Part shown: positions 7,533 to 15,369 of the stretch, one piece after another | Layout: each line of letters starts with the position of its first letter | Position numbering within the stretch: the first letter of the stretch is position 1 | NCBI GenBank assembly: GCA_900759665.1 | Contig: CAAEWE010000059.1 | Coordinates: forward strand, 1 to 64,000 | Source of the DNA: Lachnospiraceae bacterium | GTDB lineage: Bacteria; Bacillota; Clostridia; Lachnospirales; Lachnospiraceae | Reading direction: 5' to 3' | DNA length: 64,000 nt | The notes under the pieces: model-generated | Told to the model about the DNA's origin: nothing | Databases searched by the model: none | The model's input: the letters and a program-made list of their open reading frames with translations, nothing else | Made by a program: the position numbers and the translations under genes

Positions 7533-7660
7533 GGTAGGTGCTCACCCGTTAAATGAAGTATAATGAATTCCTTTGAATCCGTCAAGTATCGCTGCTCCAA
7601 TTTCGCCTCACTGCAATAAGGCAGAGTCTTCTTGACTTTCTCCATCCGATATGCTATAAA

Positions 7661-7675
7661 GTAAACAATGTTTAC
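7661..7675. promoter_or_regulatory. TetR operator candidate
   Basis: GTAAACA-A-TGTTTAC is a perfect 15-bp palindrome between the divergent TetR gene and the EamA-GNAT operon, 53 bp before the TetR start. The size and position fit a TetR-family operator controlling both directions. The assignment is by position and symmetry only. Confidence 0.6.
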
Positions 7676-7727
7676 CAGCATGACACATGTATTGACCTAA
7701 TGCAATACTTTATCAAAGGAGGCGGTC

Positions 7728-8381
7728 ATTATTCGCGAGAGTTCCAAAGAAACCAGAGAACTGATCTTAAAAAGTGCTATGGAAATATTTCTTGAAGCAG
7801 GATATCAGGATGCCTCTATGCGAAAGATTGCTGCAAAAGCCGGCATCACAGCCGGAGCCATCTATAAGCATTTCTCCGGCAAAGAGGAAATGTTTGGAGA
7901 GCTTTTTCGTGCAAGCGGACAAAAACTTATGAGCATTACCGAATCTATGATGGGCATTGATTTCTCTGCTATGTCAGACGAGGAACTGATCCGGGTTCTA
8001 TATTCGAGAGTATCTCTGCAGACACTGGAATTGTTGCAGGGAGACATGAAGCTTTTTCATATGTTATTGAAAAATGATTCCGGGACATATATGGAGCGTT
8101 TTCGTTCCGTCTACCTGAAACGAAGTACTCAATTTGCATCTAATTATTACGGGGAATTATACCGACGGGGGCTTGCCTCGAAAAAATTATCAAACAAGAC
8201 CATCTATATGCTTTCTTCCTCCGAATTTTCCATGATCTGTGAAATGATAGCGGATGATTCCTGTCAGAATGGAATCACAGAGGAGATAAAAAACGCATTT
8301 ACAGAAGCAATGACGATTCTGCTCCATGGTTTAGAGACAGAGCTTGGAATCCATTATCATACAGAAGGTGACAAAGCATGA
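7728..8381 (+). CDS. TetR/AcrR-family regulator, apparent ATT start
   Basis: About 217 aa. The HTH of the TetR family is clear: AMEIFLEAGYQDASMRKIAA, then KAGITAGAIYKHFSGKEEMF. The first ATG (7779) falls inside helix 1 and would remove about 16 residues of it. The frame is open upstream (REfrom SSKETRELILKSA, codons from 7734), where a perfect AAAGGAGG (7714-7722) precedes two ATT codons (7728, 7731). No ATG, GTG or TTG lies between. I therefore place the start at ATT. The C-terminal ligand domain is divergent, as usual. It overlaps the next gene by ATGA and probably represses itself and the divergent EamA-GNAT operon through the palindrome at 7661. Confidence 0.75.
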   Translation: MIRESSKETRELILKSAMEIFLEAGYQDASMRKIAAKAGITAGAIYKHFSGKEEMFGELFRASGQKLMSITESMMGIDFSAMSDEELIRVLYSRVSLQTLELLQGDMKLFHMLLKNDSGTYMERFRSVYLKRSTQFASNYYGELYRRGLASKKLSNKTIYMLSSSEFSMICEMIADDSCQNGITEEIKNAFTEAMTILLHGLETELGIHYHTEGDKA

Positions 8382-8983
8382 AAAATACATTTAGTGTAAG
8401 ATTGATCTATCATTTTTATCATAATGCCGTAAAAACAGAATTAAAAAGACGAGGGTTTCCTAAAAATACATCACGAAAAATCGCAAAAGAACATAAGATC
8501 ATTTTGGACCGTGCGAAAGATATCGGCAAGTCCAATTTGTTAAGTTCATATATTATGGGAAGCTATTTTATTGCATTAAACCGCAGCACCGGCAGGTCTG
8601 CCGAAGAAAATTATGAGATATTCCGGGATGGGCTGTGTGCATCCAAGCTGTTTCACAAAATAATGGGGGATGCTGACAGTTACTTAGATCCAAAGAGAAT
8701 ACCTGCAAGACGGCAATGGTCTGAAGACAGCCATAAACGCAAATATGAAAATGACTGGGTTGTTGATATTCTGCCGGGAAATAACGAGTATGATCTGGGT
8801 TATGATTATCACGAATGTGGTATATGCAAGCTCTGTCAGGATGAAGGGTGTCCGGAGCTGGCTGCCTATCTGTGCAGAATGGATTATGTTCTCGCAGATA
8901 TTATGAACATGAAACTGGTGAGAACCGGAACGATTGCGGAAGGGGCCTCCTGCTGCGATTTTCGATATAGCAAGCTCCGCTAG
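8378..8983 (+). CDS. ATC hydrolase-like protein (L-2-amino-thiazoline-4-carboxylate hydrolase family)
   Basis: 201-aa protein resembling the ATC hydrolase family (PF14196 type), whose founding member opens the thiazoline ring of an L-cysteine precursor. Features seen: the basic N-terminus (LKRRGFPKNTSRKIAKEH), ILPGNNEYDLGYDYHECGIC with a cysteine cluster (CGICKLCQDEGC), PELAAYLCRMDYVLAD, and the end motif GASCCDFRYSK, all typical. Most members of this broad family have unknown substrates. Its start overlaps the TetR stop (ATGA), so it is co-translated with the regulator and may be its main output. Confidence 0.7.
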   Translation: MKNTFSVRLIYHFYHNAVKTELKRRGFPKNTSRKIAKEHKIILDRAKDIGKSNLLSSYIMGSYFIALNRSTGRSAEENYEIFRDGLCASKLFHKIMGDADSYLDPKRIPARRQWSEDSHKRKYENDWVVDILPGNNEYDLGYDYHECGICKLCQDEGCPELAAYLCRMDYVLADIMNMKLVRTGTIAEGASCCDFRYSKLR

Positions 8984-9010
8984 GAAATTTAATTTTACTA
9001 TGCTCCCATA

Positions 9011-10264
9011 TTAAAACTCCAAACTATCTGCATTGAGCAGAAAATATTTCATTCCCATGATCACAAATCCTTCCTCATTTCTCCATGGCTTTTTCGTTCC
9101 GTTTACGATTACAAGCTTCTTAAATGAATCTGGAATATTTCTCAACGAGTTAAGCTCCTGCGTCTGCTTTTCCTCGGAAGTCATATCATAAGCCACCTGA
9201 ATATAATATCTCTGACTGCCCTGGTTCACTACAAAATCAACCTCTAACTGCTTATGAACTTTCTTTCCTTCACTGCTCTTTGCAAATACATCCACAATAC
9301 CAACATCCACATTATAACCCCGGATAAGCAGCTCATTATATACGATATTCTCCATAATGTGAGTAGGCTCCTGCTGTCTGAAATTCAATCTGGCATTTCT
9401 AAGTCCTATATCCGAAAAATAATATTTCCGATTCGCCCCCACATATTTTCTGCCTTTAATATCATACCGTTCCGCCTTAGAAATCAAAAATGCTTCTGCA
9501 AGATAATCTATATGGTTGGATATAGTTTTATTGCTGTAATTGATACCTCGTTCACTTTTAAAAGTATTGGATATCTTAGTCGGATTAGTTGGAGCTCCTA
9601 TGACAGAAGCAAGAATGTCTACCAAAGTATTAATTTCATCAACATTCTGAATCCTGTTTCGCTCTACCACATCCTTGATATAAACATTGTTTAAAATATT
9701 CTTAAGATACTCCGCTTTTTGGCGTTCCACAGAGAATTTTACCACTTGTGGCAAGCCGCCATATATCATATACTCCTCCCATGCATCATCAAAATCTCCA
9801 TCAAAAACTGCATAGAATTCTGCAAAAGACAATGGATAAATTCTTATCTCATCTCCTCTGCCTCTAAATTCAGTTACAATATCGCTGGATAAAAATTTGG
9901 AATTACTGCCGGTTACATATACATCAATATTGCCAATACGCAGCAAACTGTTCAACACTTCCTCAAAACGCGGCATAAACTGTACTTCATCTAATAACAG
10001 ATAATACTTCTGTTCGTCTTTCATAGCGTCTTTAATATACCGGTAACACTTTTTAGGATCTCTCAGCTCCTCATTTTCAATACCATCTAAAGCAATCTCA
10101 ATAATATGATCATGATCTACACCACTCTCCAATAAATATTTCTTAAACAGCACAAATAGCAGAAATGATTTGCCACATCTCCTAATTCCCGTAATAATCT
10201 TTATCATTCCATTATCTTTTCTTATTTTTAATTGTTCAAGGTACGAATCTCTCTTAATCTCCAT
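9011..10264 (-). CDS. AAA-type ATPase with DUF4143 domain
   Basis: 417-aa protein of the COG1373 type. The Walker A motif is TGIRRCGKSFLL (about residues 27-38), Walker B is YYLLLDEVQFM, and the sensor region is YVTGSNSKFLSSD. The C-terminal half is DUF4143 (EFYAVFDGDFD..., SERGINYSNKTISNHIDYL, then the nuclease-like end LEVDFVVNQGSQRYYIQVAY). These proteins are common in anaerobes and often variable between strains; their role is not established. The start MEIKRDSYL follows GAGGAGCGGTTTT; the longer frame start is unsupported. It is a single gene with its own promoter region (10265-10413). Confidence 0.85.
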   Translation of the reverse strand: MEIKRDSYLEQLKIRKDNGMIKIITGIRRCGKSFLLFVLFKKYLLESGVDHDHIIEIALDGIENEELRDPKKCYRYIKDAMKDEQKYYLLLDEVQFMPRFEEVLNSLLRIGNIDVYVTGSNSKFLSSDIVTEFRGRGDEIRIYPLSFAEFYAVFDGDFDDAWEEYMIYGGLPQVVKFSVERQKAEYLKNILNNVYIKDVVERNRIQNVDEINTLVDILASVIGAPTNPTKISNTFKSERGINYSNKTISNHIDYLAEAFLISKAERYDIKGRKYVGANRKYYFSDIGLRNARLNFRQQEPTHIMENIVYNELLIRGYNVDVGIVDVFAKSSEGKKVHKQLEVDFVVNQGSQRYYIQVAYDMTSEEKQTQELNSLRNIPDSFKKLVIVNGTKKPWRNEEGFVIMGMKYFLLNADSLEF

Positions 10265-10413
10265 AAAACCGCTCCTCATTTTTGTGCCTGGCACGAAATT
10301 TGGTAATGATATTTTACCATTATATCATCTTCACTTCAATAGCCATTACTATTTTTTGTGTATTTGCACTTTTTATGAGCGGTCTCTTGATATCCCATTC
10401 CGTTGATGCTTCC

Positions 10414-11367
10414 TCAAATAGATTCATCCAGATACTGATCCAATGTCATCTGTCCGTCGATCCAGCTTTTCTGCTTTGCTTCATGTATGACATCTTCCGG
10501 CATGCTTCTTCCAAGCAAAAACGGCGACTTCGGATCATGTCTTTTCATATTTTCCCGGACCAGCTCCGCATTAGCATTCGCATAACAATACCGGCACAAA
10601 TGACCGCAGGTATCGTATGCCCCAATATCCACTCCCATAAAGCAGGCGCAGGATCCGTTCCTCTGATTTATTTTCTGTTTCGGAATATCCAGATGCGTAT
10701 GCAGTGCCGTTTCAAAAGTGTCGACCGTCATGCAGCCGGAGCAATCCGCTCCATAAGCTGCCAGTTCGCTGCCTTCTGCACATGGCCGGATTGTCAGCCC
10801 ATATCTGTCTGCAATCCGGATAAATTCTTTTCCAATCCAAATCCGGTCCTTTTTCGTAACCGTTCCTGCCTCCGGAAAATTCCGTTCCACTTTTTTATAA
10901 ATATCGAGAAAACTGATCACACAGGTTTTCGTATATCCGGATAAACGGGAGGCCATTTTTTCAAACTCTGCGCTATGCCACTGTGCCGTATGGATCTGGT
11001 CTGTCAGTATGGGATCATAACGCCAACCGACACTGTCAACTCCCACCATATCCGATAACCGCTTAAAATCCTCCATCACCTTGTCTTTATCCGGAACATT
11101 TGGCTCGATATCTTTTCCATATGGCGTGATCGTCACGAACCAGTACTGTCCATATGGCCTCAATATATCCATATATTTCAGCATCGGCTCCGGATTCTTC
11201 GTGCAGAATGCCATCAGATCCACAACCTCCGGAGACAAACGATATTTCGTCACCTGAACCGGATTGTATGGATTACGGACCAACACATAACCTTCCTTTA
11301 TTCTGTTTACAAGCCATTCGGAATAAAATGCCGGGATGTCCGTCCGCATTCCTGTCTGTATGATCAT
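10414..11367 (-). CDS. DUF1848 protein with C-terminal cysteine cluster
   Basis: 317-aa DUF1848 family protein. The usual N-terminus is seen (MIIQTGMRTDIPAFYSEW, then GYVLVRNPYNPVQVTKYRLS). The middle has WRYDPILTD. The C-terminal region has conserved cysteines: DCSGCM, then GSCACFMGVDIGAYDTCGHL and CRYCYAN, suggesting a metal or Fe-S site. The biochemical role of the family is not established. I start at MIIQTG because AGAGGGG lies 8 bases upstream and the family begins there. The frame stays open 28 codons further up, probably into a decayed gene. Confidence 0.8.
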   Translation of the reverse strand: MIIQTGMRTDIPAFYSEWLVNRIKEGYVLVRNPYNPVQVTKYRLSPEVVDLMAFCTKNPEPMLKYMDILRPYGQYWFVTITPYGKDIEPNVPDKDKVMEDFKRLSDMVGVDSVGWRYDPILTDQIHTAQWHSAEFEKMASRLSGYTKTCVISFLDIYKKVERNFPEAGTVTKKDRIWIGKEFIRIADRYGLTIRPCAEGSELAAYGADCSGCMTVDTFETALHTHLDIPKQKINQRNGSCACFMGVDIGAYDTCGHLCRYCYANANAELVRENMKRHDPKSPFLLGRSMPEDVIHEAKQKSWIDGQMTLDQYLDESI

Positions 11368-11520
11368 GTCATGTTCCCCTCTTATCTCCCACGCAAATTT
11401 CGCCGGCATCACTTCCGGCAGATCGTATTTCCTTGCAAATTCTGACTCCACCCAGACCCGGCCGCCAATCTTTCAGGAAATCTATATATTGCTGCTGAAC
11501 CTGCGTCCATACAGCGTTTA
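11368..11520 (-). pseudogene. Possible decayed gene upstream of DUF1848
   Basis: Two overlapping open stretches in different frames look protein-like: AVWTQVQQQYIDFLKDWRPG, then, after a shift near 11460, FARKYDLPEVMPAKFAWEIR running into the DUF1848 frame. This suggests the frameshifted tail of a lost gene. No family was recognised and confidence is low. Confidence 0.2.
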
Positions 11521-11563
11521 TTCTCTTTCAAATTTCCGGACAAACCGGAAATTATATATTTTT

Positions 11564-12137
11564 ATTGTACCAAGTCGCTAACGCGACGGCTAGCCCAAGT
11601 TACAATAAATTTCCCACTACTTTAAAATAAAAGTGGCAGTTTTTGAATTTATATAGTATTGTTGAGATACCCCTACCTTAACAATCCCATATTTAAATTT
11701 TTTATCCGTCCCCCTCCATGGATCATTGATCTTTCATGTTTTTCTATAAATCAATCATTCATGGAGGTTCCATTATGGACAAATATTTCAATTCTTATCG
11801 TGAGATGATCTCACTCCGCGGTCTTACCGGCCATCCCCTTAAAAGCTATTCCACTTACATTCGCAGCTATCTTGATTATCTTCAAAACATCCTCCACAAA
11901 TCGCCCGAAGATGTTTCCTGGCAGGATCTGCGTGATTATATCAAATGGCTTCAAAAAGAACAAAATCTTTCTGACCGGACCGTTAATGCCGCCATTTCCC
12001 AGCTTCGTTTCTTCACCATCTATGAAAACAGGGCGTGATCATTTTTCCATGCTTCCATTTTTATCTTGTTTGCTGAGTTAAGCGTTTTATACAATCTCCA
12101 TATATATACCGGCTAAGCTTCCGCGAATTGGTACAAT
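11564..12137. mobile_element. 574-bp element with terminal inverted repeats and a truncated recombinase
   Basis: The left end 11564-11578 is ATTGTACCAAGTCGC; the right end 12123-12137 read on the minus strand is ATTGTACCAATTCGC (14 of 15 identical). Just inside the left end is a hairpin GTCGC-TAAC-GCGAC (11574-11587), with TATTGTA/TACAATA flanking it (11563-11607). The element carries only the first 87 codons of a tyrosine recombinase. It abuts the broken copy of the BAAT-type hydrolase gene at its right side. No target-site duplication was seen. It is probably an internally deleted, non-autonomous derivative of a larger transposon. Outside it, 11531-11553 holds another perfect hairpin (AATTTCCGG/CCGGAAATT). 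Confidence 0.65.
11775..12038 (+). pseudogene. N-terminal fragment of a tyrosine recombinase
   Basis: 87 residues: MDKYFNSYREMISLRGLTGH, then SYSTYIRSYLDYLQNIL..., and NLSDRTVNAAISQLRFFTIY before the frame ends six residues later. This is the core-binding SAM-like N-terminal domain of an integrase of the kind often accompanying IS91-type elements (from memory). The catalytic domain with its R...H-x-x-R...Y residues is entirely missing, so it cannot recombine DNA. The start ATG follows GGAGGTTCCATT. It could at most bind the element's ends. Confidence 0.8.
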
Positions 12138-12147
12138 TATGAAGAAT

Positions 12148-12271
12148 TTTGCCATAAAATCATTGGGATCATCTCCAAATAATCCGATCATTGCACAATC
12201 GGTCCCCTTCGGGTTTTCATAATATATTCCGTAGAATCCGTCTTTTTCCATTTCAAAAAATTGTTTTTCAT
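12148..12271 (-). pseudogene. 5' fragment of a second BAAT-type hydrolase gene
   Basis: The fragment encodes, after a one-base loss near the start codon, FFEMEKDGFYGIYYENPKG, then TDCAMIGLFGDDPNDFMAK, closely matching residues 4-41 of the intact protein at 5056-5985. It stops abruptly at the right end of the 574-bp element. The upstream sequence to about 12370 also matches the upstream sequence of the intact copy, which has about 110 extra bases. The rest of 12039-12147 and 12371-12458 shows no gene. Confidence 0.85.
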
Positions 12272-12350
12272 ATAAATTATCCTTCCCTCTTTCAAATCAC
12301 CTCATCCATTGTACCATAATTTGCAAATTATTTAATCACACTATTTTCAG

Positions 12351-12367
12351 TTGATATATTATATCAA
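12351..12367. promoter_or_regulatory. Second copy of the TTGATA-N5-TATCAA palindrome
   Basis: TTGATA-TATTA-TATCAA lies within the longer palindrome GTTGATATATTATATCAAC (12350-12368). It has the same spacing and arms as the site at 6182-6198 and lies upstream of the broken hydrolase copy. Confidence 0.5.
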
Positions 12368-12458
12368 CTATCCATCTTCCTTGCTATATAGCCTTTTTCT
12401 TCTTATTTTTTCAGATGTGCATAAACTTTAATCCATGTATATGAGTAATAATTGCCTT

Positions 12459-13100
12459 CTAACAATCTCTCTTTTTTTCTACATAAATCAAAGAAATTAC
12501 AACCACCAGTAAACTCCATCCTAAGAGATAAAGCTTTATCATATAATTACCTTTTCCCATTGAGAACAAATAGAAAATACTTCCATCCGATACACTGCCC
12601 ATAGAATTCAAAAGAAAGTATCCTGCTGACGCCAAGTAACCTGCAACACCGGAATTGCTCCATATGGAAACAGCCAAACCTAAACTTCCTAACGCCATTG
12701 CACTTATAACCGTTCCCATTACATAAGCCGTAAACGGAAATGTACAGTTTTTCCATATCATAATACCGGAAAACAGGCATATCATCATAATCAGTAACAG
12801 TATTGACATAACGAAACGCAGCAGCAGAATTTTCCAATGCGAAATGCTCCTTGCATAAATCACTTCCTGTATCGCTTTCGACTGTTCCGGAACATTCAGC
12901 GGAACCATAAGGAATATTCCTATAAGTATTACAGACTGTTCCAGACACTCCGCCGAATGAACCTTGTCCAAATTCGCAATACCTCTTGCTAAAGGAATTG
13001 TCAGCAAATACACGACTGCTAATAACACATTATTTCTTAATGCCAGAAAAAAGTTTACCTTTAATATACCCCAGACCCCTGTTATAAATATTCGCTGCAT
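12459..13100 (-). CDS. ABC transporter permease, ABC-2 type
   Basis: 213-aa protein with six predicted helices, starting on an interfacial segment (MQRIFITGVWGILKVNFFLA) and ending in a basic tail (YVEKKRDC). Its size and topology fit one half-permease of an ABC-2-type exporter, such as those that remove or resist peptides. Its start overlaps the previous permease gene by 71 bases, so both are translated together. It is last in the operon of response regulator, kinase, ATPase, permease, permease. The site AAAGGAAAGG precedes the ATG. Confidence 0.75.
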   Translation of the reverse strand: MQRIFITGVWGILKVNFFLALRNNVLLAVVYLLTIPLARGIANLDKVHSAECLEQSVILIGIFLMVPLNVPEQSKAIQEVIYARSISHWKILLLRFVMSILLLIMMICLFSGIMIWKNCTFPFTAYVMGTVISAMALGSLGLAVSIWSNSGVAGYLASAGYFLLNSMGSVSDGSIFYLFSMGKGNYMIKLYLLGWSLLVVVISLIYVEKKRDC

Positions 13101-14424
13101 TTAATTTTCCTTTCCTTTTAAAATTCAAAACCCATATTGACAAAATAACAAATAAAATACCAATTCCAGCCATAAGTAATCTGTTCATACAAATGATTTG
13201 CAAGTCATTTTGTATTATTTCATAACCACGCAATGTATTATGCCTTATCATTAAAGTCATGAGTTTTGTATCTCCGGAAAGTCCCGTTGCCCCCTTATCA
13301 ACCATCCACCACAAAAATTGTAAGACAATGGCAATCGGAGAGTCCGTAAGCAAAGTAAAAAAGAACCCTATTGCACACACCACCATTGCCTCCGGCAAAA
13401 GCCACCATAAAATGTATTTGATATATGCAAAGTAATCTACCCGGATACCCTTCTCTGCCCCGAAAGATATTAATGGTGCAAGAGATTCAAGACTCAACAG
13501 CAGGATAGGAATTAAGATCATAGTAATGCTTGCCAAATATCTTGAAACCACCAGTTTGACGGAAGATATCTTTCGGCCGTAAATCAATTCTGTTGCATTA
13601 CTTATACGGTCTTTCATCCATATAATGACCACCAGAAATATAGGATACAATCCCAATTCTAATCCTATGTAATCGCAGAATAACCTTGCAAATCCACCTG
13701 TCACTTTATCTTGATTTATTGTTTGATCATATTCTGCCAGTGCTTCCTCATAAGTCGTTTCAGACATTCCAAAATAAGTAATCATCATTTTGTGAGAATA
13801 CTGAGAACCTTTTTCTCCAATAATAACTTCCATGTTCCTCATTAGTTCTTTGAAATGTTCATAAGAGACCTGTGATACAAAATGTTTATATTTATTATCT
13901 CCGTTTTTGGTGGCTGCCCTGCCTCCCATCTCCATATTTAGATTTCCATCTTTATCCGCATTCATTGAATCAAAAGAAATCATCGTCCCTGTGGCTGCGG
14001 GAAAATAATCTTCTGGCAAATCCTTTAATTCTTTCTCCGACAATCCGGTTATTTCACATAGTATTTCAAGCACCTGTTTTTGCTTGTCATCGCTTAATAC
14101 AATTGCTTTATAATATCCAATAGGATATGTGGCATAACTATTATCTTCATATTCTGACAGCAATGTTCTCGTAACGCCTGTCATGATTGCTTCTGGATCA
14201 TCTTCCGAAATCCTGCTGCCAAAATAATCATCTTCTTCAGACGGTTTGGAAAGCAATGGGCGTTCAAAACCAATATCAGCAGGTGCTATACCGTTTGCCC
14301 AATTGATTTCCGTTTGCGTCACTCCTCGAAAATTCCGGAACCAGCTAAAAATCAAAATAGCAAGAAAAAGATAATAAATAATACTTGTTCCGATTTTTTT
14401 ACACTCTTTTAAATATAACTTCAT
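13030..14424 (-). CDS. Large ABC transporter permease
   Basis: 464-aa membrane protein. It has one N-terminal helix (SIIYYLFLAILIFSWF), then an extracellular region of about 200 residues (about 30-250) rich in acidic residues, then five to six helices in the C-terminal half. That layout (one helix, large outer domain, helix bundle) is shared with ABC-2-type permeases involved in peptide sensing or export. Its start overlaps the ATPase stop by ATGA. Together with the 213-aa permease it would form the membrane part of one transporter. The substrate is not known; regulation by the adjacent two-component system is inferred. Confidence 0.75.
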   Translation of the reverse strand: MKLYLKECKKIGTSIIYYLFLAILIFSWFRNFRGVTQTEINWANGIAPADIGFERPLLSKPSEEDDYFGSRISEDDPEAIMTGVTRTLLSEYEDNSYATYPIGYYKAIVLSDDKQKQVLEILCEITGLSEKELKDLPEDYFPAATGTMISFDSMNADKDGNLNMEMGGRAATKNGDNKYKHFVSQVSYEHFKELMRNMEVIIGEKGSQYSHKMMITYFGMSETTYEEALAEYDQTINQDKVTGGFARLFCDYIGLELGLYPIFLVVIIWMKDRISNATELIYGRKISSVKLVVSRYLASITMILIPILLLSLESLAPLISFGAEKGIRVDYFAYIKYILWWLLPEAMVVCAIGFFFTLLTDSPIAIVLQFLWWMVDKGATGLSGDTKLMTLMIRHNTLRGYEIIQNDLQIICMNRLLMAGIGILFVILSIWVLNFKRKGKLNAANIYNRGLGYIKGKLFSGIKK

Positions 14425-15299
14425 TGCTCGATCCCTCCGTCTGTCTGGCTCAATAAATACATATACCCATCTTCCAAAGTTGGGGGTTGAAGTATATGTT
14501 TTTCTTCGGGTGGTTTGTCTGATAACACTCTGTACTGTATGCCTGACCTGGAAATAATGATATTCAAAACAGTGTATTTTTCCTTGATAAGCTTGTCTTG
14601 ATTTTTGTCTGCTGAAATAAGGTAAACTTTACCTTCGGCTTGTTTTACCAATTCTTCCGCAGCACCATTCCATACCATCCTCCCATTATCTAAAACACCT
14701 ATATTTTCACAGGAAGATTCAACATCCGAAGAAATATGGGTAGAAAATATAACAATTCTGTCCTCTGCAAATTCACTTAACAGATTTCGAAAACGAATAC
14801 GTTCCTCCGGATCAAGTCCTGCCGTTGGTTCATCCACAATAAGAACTTGTGGATCATGCAATAATGCCTGTGCAATTCCCAGCCGTCGTTTCATTCCTCC
14901 GGATAAAGCCCTTACTTTCGTTTTCATATCCTCTTTTAAATTTACCTTTTCAAGCAATGTCGATATTCTTTCTCTTCGGATTTTATCCGGAATATTTGAT
15001 AGTAACCCAAGATAATCCATTGCACCATAGACACTCATATTTCTATAAAAGGAAAAATCCTGTGGGAGATAACCTACTATTTCCCGTATTTTACAGGTTT
15101 CTTTGCTTGTAATACCATTGATGCTGATTTCACCGCCTGACGCCACAGAAAGTGTCGCCAAAATTCTCATCAGACTTGTTTTCCCCGCACCATTCCGTCC
15201 AAGAAGTCCGAACATTCCAGAAGAGATAGTAACGGACACGTTTTTGAGAACTGTCTTTTTTCCGTATTTTTTAGAAAGATTATTTATCTCAATTTCCAT
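14421..15299 (-). CDS. ABC transporter ATP-binding protein
   Basis: 292 aa. Walker A is GLLGRNGAGKTSLM (about 31-44), the Q-loop is GYLPQDFSFYRNM, the signature is LSGGMKRRLGIAQAL, Walker B is VLIVDEPTAGLDPEE, and the H-loop is FSTHI. The C-terminal about 80 residues form an extension as in DrrA/BcrA-type ATPases. It energises the two permeases encoded downstream. Its ribosome-binding site lies in the arm of a perfect hairpin (15311-15333), so translation or read-through may be controlled there. It lies 70 bp after the histidine kinase gene on the same strand. Confidence 0.9.
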   Translation of the reverse strand: MEIEINNLSKKYGKKTVLKNVSVTISSGMFGLLGRNGAGKTSLMRILATLSVASGGEISINGITSKETCKIREIVGYLPQDFSFYRNMSVYGAMDYLGLLSNIPDKIRRERISTLLEKVNLKEDMKTKVRALSGGMKRRLGIAQALLHDPQVLIVDEPTAGLDPEERIRFRNLLSEFAEDRIVIFSTHISSDVESSCENIGVLDNGRMVWNGAAEELVKQAEGKVYLISADKNQDKLIKEKYTVLNIIISRSGIQYRVLSDKPPEEKHILQPPTLEDGYMYLLSQTDGGIEQ

Positions 15300-15310
15300 A
15301 ATACAAAAAC

Positions 15311-15333
15311 CTCCTTACATATGTTGTAAGGAG
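15311..15333 (-). promoter_or_regulatory. Hairpin sequestering the ribosome site of the ABC ATPase
   Basis: On the minus strand, CTCCTTACA and TGTAAGGAG pair perfectly (9 bp, 5-base loop). The right arm contains the ribosome-binding site (AAGGAGG) of the ATPase gene and is followed by GTTTTTG. The structure could hide the site or act as a weak terminator between the kinase and the transporter genes. Both readings are inference. Confidence 0.6.
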
Positions 15334-15369
15334 ATTTTATAATAGAAAAGTCAATTTTCCGAAAAAAAT

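Noticed and set aside
7388..7681. 97-codon minus-strand frame across the EamA leader
   Set aside because: It overlaps the leader hairpin and the EamA gene in another frame and has no ribosome site; better explained as leader RNA.
10282..10944. 220-codon open frame on the plus strand
   Set aside because: Antisense to the DUF1848 gene; low-complexity translation rich in Ser, Phe and Ile without family features.
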